Source of the DNA: Sinobaca qinghaiensis
Lineage (GTDB): Bacteria > Bacillota > Bacilli > Bacillales > Marinococcaceae
Length of the DNA stretch: 64,000 nt
Assembly (NCBI RefSeq): GCF_003610495.1
Contig: NZ_RAPK01000012.1
Coordinates: 1-64,000 of the forward strand
Direction: 5' to 3'
Shown one piece after another: positions 41,397 through 51,681 of the stretch; positions within the stretch are counted from its first letter, which is position 1; each line of letters begins with the position of its first letter. Both the position numbers and the translations under genes were made by a program. The notes under the pieces were generated by a model. The model made no database searches. It was given only the letters and a program-made list of their open reading frames with translations, and was not told the DNA's origin.

Positions 41397-42523
41397 CTCG
41401 ATTCCTGGGCGGACTTTTTCCGGTCCAACGATGTATATTTAGAAATATTAGCTAGAATACCGAGCAGAATCATTGTTACCAGAAGCGAGGATCCGCCATA
41501 GCTCATCAGCGGAAAGGTAAGCCCTGTAATTGGCATTAACCCTGTAGCAGCACCGGCATTAATGACCGCCTGGCTTAAAAGCTGGAAGACAATTCCGAAA
41601 GCAAGCAGCGTACCAAACTGGCTGCGGTTGCGAATGCCAATTAATGAGCCTCTCCAGGCTATTATTCCAAGACACAACAATATGAAACCAATCCCGAAAA
41701 TACCAAGTTCTTCCGCCACCACTGCCAGAATAAAATCTGTATGCGGTTCCGGCAGAAAGTGCATTTTCTGTACACTCTGCCCGAGCCCTGTGCCGAACAA
41801 ACCGCCGTGGGCAAAAGCAATATATGATTGGATAAGCTGATAGCCGCTTCCACTCGCAGCCTCTGCGACTTCAAAAGGATCGCGGAATGCGGTCAGACGC
41901 TGCACCCGGTATGGCTCAATTGCGGCCAGGATACCAATTACAACAGCTGCCACCGCTCCAAGACCGGCAATATGGCTTATTTTAGCACCTGATAGATATA
42001 CGATAACCCCGGTTGTCATAATAATAGAGGCGGCCGTTCCTATATCAGGCTGAAGGGCAATTAAAGCAAATATGACAACAATCATAACAAGCGGAGGCAG
42101 AACGCCCGTCACTAATCGATTGATATACGTTTGTTTTTTTGAGTATACGTATGCTAAGTAAATAATCACCGCTATTTTAACAAATTCAGCAGGCTGAACC
42201 GTAAACGGCCCTATACTAAACCAGCTTGTTGCTCCATTTACTTCATTGCCGATTATTAGAACCAGAGTAAGCGATACAATTGATATCAGCATCATAAAAG
42301 GAATAAATACCTGGAAACGCCGGAAGGGAAAATGCATAAAAAAGATAAACATCAGGGTTCCCAGAATAAAAAAGATAAGCTGTCTTTGAAAAAAGTGCGC
42401 AGGATTGTCATATAAATCAATAGCAAGCGGGAAACTGGCGCTGTAGATCATAACCAGCCCAAAAATGGCGAGTGCAAAAGCAGCCCCGATCATCCACCAG
42501 TCGTAATTTTTATATTTTTGCAC
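41387..42523 (-). CDS. SEDS-family peptidoglycan polymerase (FtsW/RodA/SpoVE type)
   Basis: Lipid II polymerase that works with a class B PBP at the membrane. 378 residues with ten membrane segments (YDWWMIGAAFALAIFGLVMI, PIT and MSYGGSSLLVTMILLG near the end). The extracellular loop shows GLGQSVQKMHFLPEPHTDF, and VAEELGIFG is typical of the family. Which SEDS protein it is cannot be decided by eye. It lies 78 bases downstream of a MurJ-type flippase, so lipid II export and polymerisation are encoded side by side. Confidence 0.92.
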   Translation of the reverse strand: MQKYKNYDWWMIGAAFALAIFGLVMIYSASFPLAIDLYDNPAHFFQRQLIFFILGTLMFIFFMHFPFRRFQVFIPFMMLISIVSLTLVLIIGNEVNGATSWFSIGPFTVQPAEFVKIAVIIYLAYVYSKKQTYINRLVTGVLPPLVMIVVIFALIALQPDIGTAASIIMTTGVIVYLSGAKISHIAGLGAVAAVVIGILAAIEPYRVQRLTAFRDPFEVAEAASGSGYQLIQSYIAFAHGGLFGTGLGQSVQKMHFLPEPHTDFILAVVAEELGIFGIGFILLCLGIIAWRGSLIGIRNRSQFGTLLAFGIVFQLLSQAVINAGAATGLMPITGLTFPLMSYGGSSLLVTMILLGILANISKYTSLDRKKSAQESSAI

Positions 42524-42601
42524 GTTGATTATTCACCTCAGAAGCCTTTCTTTTTAGAGTATAGCATGCACTATGCATCGCTGCCTTTACGCAGAAAGCA
42601 T

Positions 42602-44218
42602 TTATTTTTTAAGAATAGAAAATCTGTCTCCGAGAACCTTGCCGGCCAGGCCGATTTTCACAGTAATAATGAAGTAAAGAAGGATACCTGTGACCATGGC
42701 AAATAGTTCTATCAGAAGCGCATTCATCCAGGAAACGAGCGGGAACAGCTGCTCTGCTCCTTCTTTAACGATAATCACTCCAAGACTCATCACAATCGTA
42801 ACCGCAGCAATTAAAATGGTCCGTTTGATTAAAGGACGAAAATCAAAATCAGCGTACTTCGCGATAATTACCAGATTGAAGATAATGGCTGCGGTAAATC
42901 CGAGGAACGTACTGATGATAGCTCCCATGGAACCGAGTGCGATTAAAAGCGGATACGTTAAAATCAGTTTTATTAGAATTCCCACTATAAGCGAAAGCAC
43001 AGCAAAGCGCTGCTGGTTAATGCCCTGCAGCATCGCCGCACTCACAGAAAACAGCGAAAACAGAATCGCTACCGGCGCATAATAGCGCAGAATATATCCT
43101 CCGACTTCAATATCATTTAAGCCGAACAAAAGCGCAAATGTAGGATATGACAACAGCATTAATCCCGCAGATGCCGGTACGGCCAAAAAGATAATAATCT
43201 GGAAAGCCTGTGTAATCTGGTTCTGCAGAACCTCATCATTCTGACTCGTAAACGACTTGGTAATTGCAGGAATCAACGTTACGCTCATAGCTGTTGCAAT
43301 AGCTACCGGAATCAGAATCAGGCGGTGTGCCGAACCGGAAAACACGCCGTACATCGTTTCTGCTTCTCCGAGCGTATAGCCGGAAGCGGTAAGCGCATTG
43401 TTAAATGTAAATAAATCCACGAGCTGGAACAGCGGAATAGCCAGCCCAACAAATGAGAACGGGAGGGCGTACATAATAAGCTCTTTGTACATATTAGATA
43501 ACGGCAGGTTGTGATCAACCGTGCTTTCATTTACCTGCTGATCAATAAAGTGCTTTCTTTTTTTCCAATAAAATAGTAATACAGCCAGTCCTCCAAGACC
43601 GCCGACAAAAGCGCCGAATGTAGCAAATCCTACCGCTGTACCAAGGTCTCCATCCATTATGTAAAGAACAGAATACGCCATGCTTAGAATAAATACGATA
43701 CGAATCAGCTGCTCAAGAACCTGGGAAACAGCTGTAGGCCCCATAGACTGATTGCCTTGGAAATAGCCGCGGATTACTGCCATCGCCGGTATAATGATCA
43801 ATGCAACACTGACCATCCGGATAACAAACGTAACATCTATCAGGGAGTTCCCATCCAGGTCGCTCGGATCACTAATAATCCATCCGGAAATGACGGGTGC
43901 CATGGAGAATAATACCAAAAATGCAAGGAAGCCGGTAATACTCATAAACAGAATGCCGGTTTTCAACAGGCGCTGGCCCGTTTTATAGTCTCCCATGGCA
44001 TTATATTTGGAAACGAATTTTGAAACGGCCATCGGCACACCGAGAGTGGCCATACTGAGCAGAATTACATAGGGCTGGTAGCCGTATTGGTAAAGAGCCA
44101 GCCCCTGCTGGCCCACCATTGCTACAAAAGGGAAAACATATATCATGCCTAGAATTTTTGAGGCGAACGTTGCCATCGTTAATATCATCGTACCACGTAA
44201 AAATTTCGAGTCGGTCAT
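42602..44218 (-). CDS. ytgP: MurJ-type lipid II flippase (YtgP, MOP superfamily)
   Basis: 538 residues with 14 hydrophobic segments; polysaccharide-export/MOP family. Starts LRGTMILTMATFASKILGMIY and contains PMAVSKFVSKYNAMG and MAVIRGYFQGNQSMGPTAVSQ (a flippase signature). In B. subtilis YtgP was shown to complement MurJ, with Amj as a second flippase. RBS GGAGATGA before ATG. Terminates before or reads into the SEDS polymerase gene. Confidence 0.94.
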   Translation of the reverse strand: MTDSKFLRGTMILTMATFASKILGMIYVFPFVAMVGQQGLALYQYGYQPYVILLSMATLGVPMAVSKFVSKYNAMGDYKTGQRLLKTGILFMSITGFLAFLVLFSMAPVISGWIISDPSDLDGNSLIDVTFVIRMVSVALIIIPAMAVIRGYFQGNQSMGPTAVSQVLEQLIRIVFILSMAYSVLYIMDGDLGTAVGFATFGAFVGGLGGLAVLLFYWKKRKHFIDQQVNESTVDHNLPLSNMYKELIMYALPFSFVGLAIPLFQLVDLFTFNNALTASGYTLGEAETMYGVFSGSAHRLILIPVAIATAMSVTLIPAITKSFTSQNDEVLQNQITQAFQIIIFLAVPASAGLMLLSYPTFALLFGLNDIEVGGYILRYYAPVAILFSLFSVSAAMLQGINQQRFAVLSLIVGILIKLILTYPLLIALGSMGAIISTFLGFTAAIIFNLVIIAKYADFDFRPLIKRTILIAAVTIVMSLGVIIVKEGAEQLFPLVSWMNALLIELFAMVTGILLYFIITVKIGLAGKVLGDRFSILKK

Positions 44219-44322
44219 ACATTCATCTCCAATTAGTTACTAAATCTCATCCTTGAGAATTTTACCATAATTTTCACTGAGAATCTTGTAAATCATTGGA
44301 GAAGAACAAATATTTTATCTTA

Positions 44323-44721
44323 TTACCCTATCATTGCTTTTAAATAATAGGTTCTTGTGCGAGGGCCGTCAAATTCGCAGAAATAGATTCCCTGCCATGT
44401 ACCGAGCACTAATGCTCCGTCAGCAACAATAATCGTCTGCCCCGTCCCTACAGTGCTTGCTTTCAAATGAGAAGCCGTATTCCCTTCCGCATGGCGGTAC
44501 TTTTCATGATCCCACGGGTATACTTCATCGAGTCTCATAATCATATCTTTTTTTACGTCCGGATCTGCATTTTCGTTCACCGTAATACCTGCGGTTGTGT
44601 GGGGGCAGTACACTGTAATTGTTCCATCGCTGACAGCCTGTTCTTTTACATATTTTTCAACTTCTCTTGTAATATCAATAAATTGATCTCTTGTTTTTGT
44701 TTTCAGCTGCATTTTTTTCAT
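44323..44721 (-). CDS. YjbQ/UPF0047 family protein
   Basis: 132 residues. Full-length UPF0047 fold: [20 protein letters not shown] (His triad candidate), [25 protein letters not shown] and [15 protein letters not shown]. In E. coli YjbQ has thiamine-phosphate synthase-like activity; metal-binding His and Glu are visible, function otherwise unproven. Divergent from the flavoprotein gene at 44847 and overlapped by no true gene. Confidence 0.9.
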   Translation of the reverse strand: MKKMQLKTKTRDQFIDITREVEKYVKEQAVSDGTITVYCPHTTAGITVNENADPDVKKDMIMRLDEVYPWDHEKYRHAEGNTASHLKASTVGTGQTIIVADGALVLGTWQGIYFCEFDGPRTRTYYLKAMIG

Positions 44722-44846
44722 TGCTTTCCCAGCTCCTCTTCGCTGCCGCTCCCATAGTAGGAGACAGCATGATTATTTGTTATGATAGGATTACTTCAAA
44801 AATACACGTTGATGACAATATGTTTATACAAGGAAAGGATATCATA

Positions 44847-46121
44847 ATGCGATACGATACCATAGTGGTAGGAGGAGGACCTGCCGGCCTGATGTCAGCA
44901 GCAGCGGCTGCTGAACACGGGGCACGCGTCCTTCTGCTTGATAAAGGAAAAAAACTCGGACGCAAGCTTGCTATTTCCGGCGGAGGACGCTGTAATGTCA
45001 CAAACCGGATGGAACTTAAGCAGCTTATTGAGCATATACCCGGTAATGGAAAATTTATGTACAGCCCTTTTTCCAATTTTAATAACGAGGACATTATTGC
45101 TTATTTTGAAGGACTCGGCATTGAGCTGAAGGAAGAAGACATGGGTCGGATGTTTCCGGTAAATGATAAAGCCGTCACCGTCGTGCAGACTCTTTTACAG
45201 GAACTCGACAGGCTGGAAGTGGAAACGAGAAAACAGACAAAGGTTGCTTCTCTTCTGATTGAAAATGGCAGAATTGAAGGGCTGGTCCTGGAAAACGGAG
45301 AAAAGCTGTATGCTCCTTCTGTCATCATTGCGACCGGAGGCAAATCCGTTCCGCAGACAGGAAGTACCGGAGATGGTTATCCGTGGGCGGAAGCTGCGGG
45401 TCATACGATTACGGAGCTTTATCCGACCGAGGTTCCGATTACGTCCAGCGAACCGTTTATCCAGCAGAAAGTGCTGCAGGGGGCATCATTTCAGGATGTG
45501 GCTTTAACCGTCATGCAGCCTAAAGGAAAAAAAATCAAAACCCACCGCGGCGGATTTATCTTTACTCATTTTGGCGTCTCCGGACCGATCAGCCTGCGCT
45601 GCAGCCAATACGTTGTAAAGGCATTGAAAAAATATAAAACGGACACGATACCTTTATCACTTGCGCTGTATCCGGACAGCAGCCCGGAAGCTATTTTTCA
45701 GCAGTTTATTACTCTTAAAAAAACAAACGGCACAAAAAACAGTAAAAATGCGCTGAAGTCGTGGCTGCCGGAAAAAACACTGCTGTTCTTTCTCGAACGT
45801 GCCGGTATAGCTGCCGACGAACCGTTGGACACGATAACAAACGATGCCCTGCGAAAGCTGGCTGACCTCCTGACAGACTTTCGGATTGAAGCAGATGGCA
45901 CGCTGTCGATTGAAGACGCGTTTGTTACCGGTGGAGGCATTTCCATTAAGGAAATTGATCCAAAGCGGATGGAATCGAAAATGACGGAAGGACTGTTTTT
46001 CTGTGGGGAAATTCTGGATGTGCATGGTTATACAGGAGGCTTTAACATCACCTGTGCTTTTTCTACCGGTTATTCCGCCGGTACAGCCGCCGCTGCAATG
46101 AAAAATACAGCACCTTTGTAA
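44847..46121 (+). CDS. ytfP: HI0933/YtfP-family flavoprotein
   Basis: Predicted FAD-dependent oxidoreductase of unknown substrate. 424 residues versus 420 for B. subtilis YtfP. Dinucleotide fold [20 protein letters not shown] at the N-terminus, [10 protein letters not shown] near 45, [17 protein letters not shown] in the middle and [18 protein letters not shown] at the end (FAD contact). The ATG at 44847 follows AAGGAAAGG; the frame runs 52 codons further back, over the divergent yjbQ start, without RBS. Confidence 0.9.
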   Translation: MRYDTIVVGGGPAGLMSAAAAAEHGARVLLLDKGKKLGRKLAISGGGRCNVTNRMELKQLIEHIPGNGKFMYSPFSNFNNEDIIAYFEGLGIELKEEDMGRMFPVNDKAVTVVQTLLQELDRLEVETRKQTKVASLLIENGRIEGLVLENGEKLYAPSVIIATGGKSVPQTGSTGDGYPWAEAAGHTITELYPTEVPITSSEPFIQQKVLQGASFQDVALTVMQPKGKKIKTHRGGFIFTHFGVSGPISLRCSQYVVKALKKYKTDTIPLSLALYPDSSPEAIFQQFITLKKTNGTKNSKNALKSWLPEKTLLFFLERAGIAADEPLDTITNDALRKLADLLTDFRIEADGTLSIEDAFVTGGGISIKEIDPKRMESKMTEGLFFCGEILDVHGYTGGFNITCAFSTGYSAGTAAAAMKNTAPL

Positions 46122-46154
46122 AAAACAATTAAAACTGGTCAGGCTGGATGCTTT

Positions 46155-46535
46155 TCACAGATCATCTTCCTCCTTTTTTTGAAGCCGTTTTTCTCGTTTA
46201 GCAGCTTTATCTCTCAGTTTTAACTGTTGCATGTAATAGAGAATTTTTGTTGCAAACGCTAAAATCAATCCAACACCGCTCAGTATGTAAATGATAGCAA
46301 ATATTTTCCCAAAGTCCGTTTGTGGGGAGAAATCACCATAACCAACCGTTGCCAGCGTAACTACACTGAAATAGAGCGCATCCAGCATTGATAGTCCTTC
46401 TACGTTACTGTAGAACAATGTTCCGGAAAGCAGCATTCCCCCGGTAAGAGATAGCAGCACCTGAAATTCCGACTCTTTTAAACCTTCAAAAATAGCCTTA
46501 ACTATACGGCGAAATACTAAAAGAAACGAAACCAT
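46155..46535 (-). CDS. Two-TM potassium channel
   Basis: 126 residues: two membrane helices around a pore loop with selectivity filter TVGYGD (in TLATVGYGDFSP), the core of a prokaryotic K+ channel; no RCK or cyclic-nucleotide domain and a short charged C-terminus (KAAKREKRLQKKEEDDL). ATG at 46535 follows GGGGGAG; an upstream ATG 17 codons earlier lacks an RBS. Potassium handling is expected of an osmotically challenged organism, but gating is unknown. Confidence 0.92.
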   Translation of the reverse strand: MVSFLLVFRRIVKAIFEGLKESEFQVLLSLTGGMLLSGTLFYSNVEGLSMLDALYFSVVTLATVGYGDFSPQTDFGKIFAIIYILSGVGLILAFATKILYYMQQLKLRDKAAKREKRLQKKEEDDL

Positions 46536-46673
46536 GCTACACTCCCCCTTTTTTTCCTTGTAACAAATTTCGCCGTCCTGGTGCAAAAATCCTTTTTCAT
46601 CCTATTGCCAATAAGTACAGTGCTTTGAAGGAAATTTTTGACAAGATTTTTTACGAGAAAAAGCAAAACTCTA

Positions 46674-46719
46674 AAAAAGCCGCTGATTTTCCAAAAAACA
46701 TGGAAAATCAGCGGCTTTA
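46674..46719 (-). terminator. Terminator of leuS
   Basis: Perfect 18-bp stem (AAAGCCGCTGATTTTCCA and complement), loop TGTTTTT, then CTTTTTT on the minus strand, about 100 bases past the stop. Confidence 0.88.
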
Positions 46720-46818
46720 TTTATGATCATCGACTTAAAAAACCTAACGGTGACAGATTTTTAACAGCCACTTTTTTAAGAGGTTAGACTTTCTTTGGCT
46801 TCACACGTTCTACAGCCA

Positions 46819-49239
46819 TCAATTAGCTACAATATTCACAAGCTTTCCAGGGACTACGATCACTTTACGGATCGTTTTGCCTTCGGTTTCTTCTTTGATT
46901 TTTGGCTGTGCCATAGCAAGTTCTTCCGTCGCTTCTTTATCTGCTTCTCTCGCGATCAGCAGTTTGGATTTCACTTTGCCGTTTACCTGTACAACAATTT
47001 CTACTTCATCTTCTACGAGCATGTTTTCATCATAAACCGGCCAAGGCTCATAGGTAATCGTGCCTTCATGGCCGAGATACGACCAAAGCTCTTCTGCAAG
47101 ATGGGGGGCAATTGGAGACAGAAGCTTTGTAAACCCTTCTATGAAAGGCTTAGGAAGTTCTTCCTGCTTATATGCTTCATTTATAAAGATCATCAGCTGG
47201 CTGATGCCTGTATTAAACCGAAGATGTGTGAACTCCTCAGTAACTTTAGCAACCGTTTTATGATACGTTTTTTCGAAATCGCCGGACGGTTCTTTATTCG
47301 TAACTGCCTGGCTTAATTCGTTATCATTTTTGATAAATAGACGCCATACTCTGTCGAGAAAGCGCCGGGCACCCTCTACCCCATTCTCTGACCAGGCAAT
47401 CGAGGCGTCAAGCGGCCCCATGAACATTTCATACAAACGCAGCGTATCCGCCCCGTGGGTTTTAACGATCGTATCCGGGTTTACTACATTGCCTTTGGAT
47501 TTACTCATTTTTTCATTGTTTTCCCCAAGAATCATGCCCTGGTTGTATAAGCGCTGGAACGGTTCCTTTGTAGAAACAACGCCAATATCATACAGCACCT
47601 TGTGCCAGAAACGGGCGTATAACAGATGCAGCACCGCATGCTCGGCACCGCCGATATAGATATCGACCGGCATCCAGCGTTTGAGTTTTTCTTCATCTGC
47701 CAGCTTTTCCGTATTATCCGGATCAATATAACGAAGGTAATACCAGCAGCTTCCTGCCCACTGCGGCATCGTATTGGTTTCACGGCGTCCATTCATTCCT
47801 GTTACTGGATCCGTAACTTCGAGCCAGTCTTTTGCGTTGGCAAGAGGAGACTCTCCCGTACCGGATGGCTTAAACTCATCCATATCCGGAAGAACGAGTG
47901 GAAGCTCTTCTTCCGGAAGCGCGCTCATACTGCCATCCTCCCAGTGGATAACAGGAATTGGTTCACCCCAGTAGCGCTGGCGGCTGAAAAGCCAGTCGCG
48001 CAGCCTGTACGTGACTTTCTTTTCCCCGGTACCCTGCTCTTCAAGCCATGTAATCATCGCTGTAATTGCTTCTTTTGTGCCAAGGCCGTTCAGAAAACCG
48101 GAATGGATATGGGCACCATCACCTGTATATGCTTCTTCTTCAATGCTGCCGCCTTCCAATACTTGAATAATCGGCAGATCGTATTTTTTCGCAAATTCAT
48201 AGTCACGCTGATCGTGGGCGGGAACGGCCATAATAGCACCGCTTCCGTACGTTGACAATACATAGTCCGCAATCCAGACAGGGACTTCCTCTCCGGTCAC
48301 CGGATGAATGGCATACGCTCCGGTAAATACGCCGCTTTTCTCTTTCTGCAGCTCCGTGCGCTCCAGATCACTCTTTGTAGCTACTTCTTTTTGGTACGTC
48401 TCTACGGCCTGCTTTTGTTCCGCTGTCGTAATAGCAGGCGTGAGCTCATGTTCAGGAGACAGCACGCAGTAAGTGGCTCCGTACAATGTATCAGGACGTG
48501 TCGTAAACACGGTGAAAGACTTCGTGGAGCCTCTCACGTTAAAAGTGACCTCCGCGCCTTCCGAACGTCCAATCCAATTACGCTGCATGTCCTTAATGCT
48601 TTCCGGCCAGTCGAGGTCTTCAAGATCCTCAAGAAGACGGTCGGCGTATTCAGTGATCTTAAGCATCCACTGTTTCATCGGACGGCGTTCCACCGGGTGG
48701 CCGCCGCGTTCGCTTTTTCCGTCAATGACTTCTTCATTAGCCAGAACGGTCCCAAGTGCCGGGCACCAGTTTACGGCGATTTCATCCATGTATGCCAGGT
48801 TTTTATTGTAAAGCTGGATAAAAATCCACTGGGTCCATTTGTAGTAATCCGGATCCGTCGTATTAATTTCGCGGTCCCAGTCATAAGAAAACCCCAGAGA
48901 TTTAATCTGGCGTTTGAACGTGTCGATATTCGATTTCGTAAAGTCACGCGGGTGCTTCCCGGTATCCAGGGCAAACTGCTCTGCCGGCAGGCCGAATGCA
49001 TCCCAGCCGATAGGATGAAGCACATTGTATCCCTGCATCCGTTTCATTCTGGATAAAATATCGGTGGCCGTATAACCTTCCGGGTGGCCTACATGAAGCC
49101 CTGCGCCTGATGGATAAGGAAACATGTCCAGAGCATAATAATCCGGATTATCATTTTGTTCATCTTCTAAACGGAAGGTTTTGTTTTCTTCCCAGTACTG
49201 CTGCCATTTCTGTTCGATTTCCTGATGCGGAAATGCCAT
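46819..49239 (-). CDS. leuS: Leucyl-tRNA synthetase
   Basis: Charges tRNA-Leu. 806 residues, typical bacterial length. HVGHPEGY (HIGH) is near residue 49; the CP1 editing domain fills about 225-420; KMSKSKGN is near 575; the anticodon-binding domain and C-terminal [17 protein letters not shown] follow. RBS GAGGAGGCTG before ATG. Unlike B. subtilis leuS, no T-box motif was found in the 254-base region upstream, which it shares with the divergent ytqA. Confidence 0.96.
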   Translation of the reverse strand: MAFPHQEIEQKWQQYWEENKTFRLEDEQNDNPDYYALDMFPYPSGAGLHVGHPEGYTATDILSRMKRMQGYNVLHPIGWDAFGLPAEQFALDTGKHPRDFTKSNIDTFKRQIKSLGFSYDWDREINTTDPDYYKWTQWIFIQLYNKNLAYMDEIAVNWCPALGTVLANEEVIDGKSERGGHPVERRPMKQWMLKITEYADRLLEDLEDLDWPESIKDMQRNWIGRSEGAEVTFNVRGSTKSFTVFTTRPDTLYGATYCVLSPEHELTPAITTAEQKQAVETYQKEVATKSDLERTELQKEKSGVFTGAYAIHPVTGEEVPVWIADYVLSTYGSGAIMAVPAHDQRDYEFAKKYDLPIIQVLEGGSIEEEAYTGDGAHIHSGFLNGLGTKEAITAMITWLEEQGTGEKKVTYRLRDWLFSRQRYWGEPIPVIHWEDGSMSALPEEELPLVLPDMDEFKPSGTGESPLANAKDWLEVTDPVTGMNGRRETNTMPQWAGSCWYYLRYIDPDNTEKLADEEKLKRWMPVDIYIGGAEHAVLHLLYARFWHKVLYDIGVVSTKEPFQRLYNQGMILGENNEKMSKSKGNVVNPDTIVKTHGADTLRLYEMFMGPLDASIAWSENGVEGARRFLDRVWRLFIKNDNELSQAVTNKEPSGDFEKTYHKTVAKVTEEFTHLRFNTGISQLMIFINEAYKQEELPKPFIEGFTKLLSPIAPHLAEELWSYLGHEGTITYEPWPVYDENMLVEDEVEIVVQVNGKVKSKLLIAREADKEATEELAMAQPKIKEETEGKTIRKVIVVPGKLVNIVAN

Positions 49240-49493
49240 GTTTACAGCCTCCTCTTTCTCTATATCACGATTATTCCTGTGTTTTTTACCGCAGAGATAC
49301 TATGTATAAATACATTATATCGTACTTTCGCTTTCTTCACTGAAAAATGGTAATCAATATATGATATTTTATGGATTAACCCCTTGCCTGTCAAGGCAGA
49401 GCAGGTATAACCCTATTCCATCGCTGGGTTTTCAAAAATAGGCGTGATAGAATAAAGGATACACTAGATTTACTTATACAGGGAGAGATACAC

Positions 49494-50459
49494 ATGAATG
49501 CAGATACAGCCTCTCCGCTATTTTGGGGAGACAAACGATATTATACATGGAATCATCAGCTGAAAAATCATTTCGGCGAAAAAATTATTAAAGTTCCTCT
49601 CGACGGCGGCTTTGACTGTCCCAACCGGGACGGATCTGTCGCTTCCGGCGGCTGTACGTTCTGTTCCCAGAGAGGTTCCGGGGATTTTGCCGGAGACCGG
49701 GGAGAAGATATTATTGATCAATTTCACACGGTAAAAAACCGGATGAACCGAAAATGGAAAAAAGGAAAATATATTGGATATTTTCAGGCCTTCAGTAATA
49801 CCTATGCCCCGGTAGAGGAATTAAAGGTGATGTTTGAGAGCATTCTTAGACAGGAGGATGTTGTCGGGTTATCTATCGCTACGCGCCCCGACTGCCTGCC
49901 GGACGACGTCGTTGAATATCTTGCTGATCTGAATCAGCGGACGCATCTCTGGGTGGAGCTGGGCCTTCAGACTGTGCACGAACGCACCGCCCTGTTAATT
50001 AACCGGGCCCATGACTATGAGTGCTATAAAGAAGGCGTGGAAAAGCTCAGAAAGCACAATATTAACGTCTGCGCCCACGTGATCAACGGTCTGCCTCTGG
50101 AAACGCCTGAGATGATGCTTGAAACGGTGGAAGAAGTAAGCCGGCTCGATATTCAGGGCATTAAGATTCATCTGCTGCACCTGCTGAAGAAAACCCCGAT
50201 GGTAAAGCAGTATGAAAAAGGACTTGTCGAGCTGATGTCACAGGAAGACTATATTCAGCTGACCGTAGATCAGATTGAAAGGCTCCCTGCTTCCATTACG
50301 ATTCACCGCCTGACCGGCGACGGGCCGGCCGAGCTGATGATAGGACCGATGTGGAGCATGAATAAGTGGAGCGTATTAAATGGAATTGATGATGAACTGA
50401 AAAGACGCGGCAGCTGGCAGGGTAAATTTGCTGCAGACGTTCAGGAGACTTCCCGATGA
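49494..50459 (+). CDS. mnmL: Radical-SAM tRNA-modification enzyme (YtqA/MnmL)
   Basis: 321 residues. Fe-S cluster Cys motif begins DCPNRDGSVASGGCTFC (a long-spaced CX9-10CXXC typical of TIGR01212 proteins), then LQTVHERTALLINRAHDYEC and VCAHVINGLPLETPEMM. In B. subtilis YtqA (MnmL) works in the pathway making 5-aminomethyl/methylaminomethyl-2-thiouridine at tRNA wobble positions. Followed by mnmM with a 4-base overlap. RBS GGGAGAG before ATG. Assignment is from family memory. Confidence 0.88.
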   Translation: MNADTASPLFWGDKRYYTWNHQLKNHFGEKIIKVPLDGGFDCPNRDGSVASGGCTFCSQRGSGDFAGDRGEDIIDQFHTVKNRMNRKWKKGKYIGYFQAFSNTYAPVEELKVMFESILRQEDVVGLSIATRPDCLPDDVVEYLADLNQRTHLWVELGLQTVHERTALLINRAHDYECYKEGVEKLRKHNINVCAHVINGLPLETPEMMLETVEEVSRLDIQGIKIHLLHLLKKTPMVKQYEKGLVELMSQEDYIQLTVDQIERLPASITIHRLTGDGPAELMIGPMWSMNKWSVLNGIDDELKRRGSWQGKFAADVQETSR

Positions 50460-51016
50460 AGATGCCGGGCGTTCTTCCGTTCGGACGTCTTCTTTTGGAA
50501 AAATACCTTCATAAAGGGGCGGCAGCCATTGATGCGACGGCCGGAAAAGGCGCAGACACTTTATTTCTGGCTGAACGTGCAGACCTCGTGTACGCCTTTG
50601 ATATTCAAAAACAGGCTATTGATGCGACAGCCCAGCGCATTAATCAGGCAGGATATACCAACGTACACCTTATTCATGACAGCCATGAAAAAATACTGGA
50701 ATGGGTGCCTCAGGAAGTGATCAACAATACAGCTGCGGTTGTGTTTAATTTAGGCTATCTTCCCTCCGGGGATAAAAGCATCACGACGACAACCTCTTCT
50801 ACCATTCAGACGCTGGAAAATATGCTGCCTTCCCTGCCTAAAGAATGCGGCATTCTTATTACAGCTTATCCGGGACATACAGAAGGCGCGCGCGAACAGA
50901 ACGCCGTAGATAAATACATTTCTGCATTGAACCAACATTCCTTTCATGCAGCTAAATACCAGTTTATCAATCAGATAAATCATCCGCCTCTTGTATATGC
51001 TTTGGAAAAAAGATAA
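50456..51016 (+). CDS. mnmM: tRNA aminomethyluridine methyltransferase (YtqB/MnmM)
   Basis: 186 residues with a class I SAM fold: AAIDATAGKGADTLFLAERA (glycine-rich SAM loop), VYAFDIQKQAIDAT (acidic ribose contact) and VFNLGYLPSGDKSI (NLGYLPxxDK family motif). B. subtilis MnmM methylates nm5s2U to mnm5s2U. Starts within the mnmL stop (ATGA), so the two modification steps are coupled. Confidence 0.9.
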   Translation: MKMPGVLPFGRLLLEKYLHKGAAAIDATAGKGADTLFLAERADLVYAFDIQKQAIDATAQRINQAGYTNVHLIHDSHEKILEWVPQEVINNTAAVVFNLGYLPSGDKSITTTTSSTIQTLENMLPSLPKECGILITAYPGHTEGAREQNAVDKYISALNQHSFHAAKYQFINQINHPPLVYALEKR

Positions 51017-51085
51017 ATCTTACTATATAATAATGAAAGTGCGGTGCAGACGCCGTACAAATTTACCAGGGAAGGGGCCGTAATA

Positions 51086-51643
51086 ATGCCAACGATTGAT
51101 TCCATTATTGAATTTAACCGGACATTTGTAGAAAACAAAGAATATGAGAATTATGAAACATCAAAGTTTCCCAACAAAAAGCTGGTTGTTTTAACGTGTA
51201 TGGATACCAGGCTTTCAGAGCTTCTTCCAAGAGCGATGAATCTGCAGCAGGGAGACGCCAAAATCATCAAGAATGCCGGTGCTGTTCTTTCTCACTCTTA
51301 TGGAAGTATTATGAGAAGTATTATTGTAGCGCTGTATGAACTACAGGCAGAAGAAATTGCTGTAGTTGGTCATTATGGCTGCGGCATGACCGGTCTGGAG
51401 CCGGAACCTCTTCTTGAGAAAGCATACAAAAATGGATTAACTGAAGAAAAAGTAGCAGAGATTGAAGCTTCCGGCAACAACGTCCGGCAATGGCTGAAGG
51501 GCTTTGAAAATGTGGAAGACAGCGTACGCCAGAGTGTAAATATTATACGCAGGCACCCCTTTCTTCCCGCAGGCACCCCGGTGCACGGGCTCGTCATTTC
51601 TCCAGAAACCGGCGCTTTAACCGTAGTAGATAAAGCAGAATAA
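51086..51643 (+). CDS. ytiB: Beta-class carbonic anhydrase (YtiB-like)
   Basis: 185 residues versus 187 for B. subtilis YtiB. Zinc ligands appear in VLTCMDTRLSELLP (Cys, Asp/Arg dyad) and VGHYGCGMTGL (His, Cys). Interconverts CO2 and bicarbonate in the cytosol. The ATG at 51086 follows AAGGGG; 14 codons of upstream frame carry no RBS. A gamma-class homologue lies 2 kb away (53672). Ends at the terminator at 51646. Confidence 0.93.
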   Translation: MPTIDSIIEFNRTFVENKEYENYETSKFPNKKLVVLTCMDTRLSELLPRAMNLQQGDAKIIKNAGAVLSHSYGSIMRSIIVALYELQAEEIAVVGHYGCGMTGLEPEPLLEKAYKNGLTEEKVAEIEASGNNVRQWLKGFENVEDSVRQSVNIIRRHPFLPAGTPVHGLVISPETGALTVVDKAE

Positions 51644-51645
51644 AA

Positions 51646-51681
51646 AGAAGAGCTCTGCCGGCCGGCAGAGCTCTTCTTTTA
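51646..51681. terminator. Bidirectional terminator between ytiB and ytpB
   Basis: AGAAGAGCTCTGCC / GGCAGAGCTCTTCT near-perfect 14-bp stem with A- and T-runs; overlaps the ytpB end. Confidence 0.9.

Noticed and set aside
46720-46818. Possible small gene between the leuS terminator and the leuS stop
   Set aside because: No start codon with a ribosome site; looks like ordinary 3' untranslated DNA.
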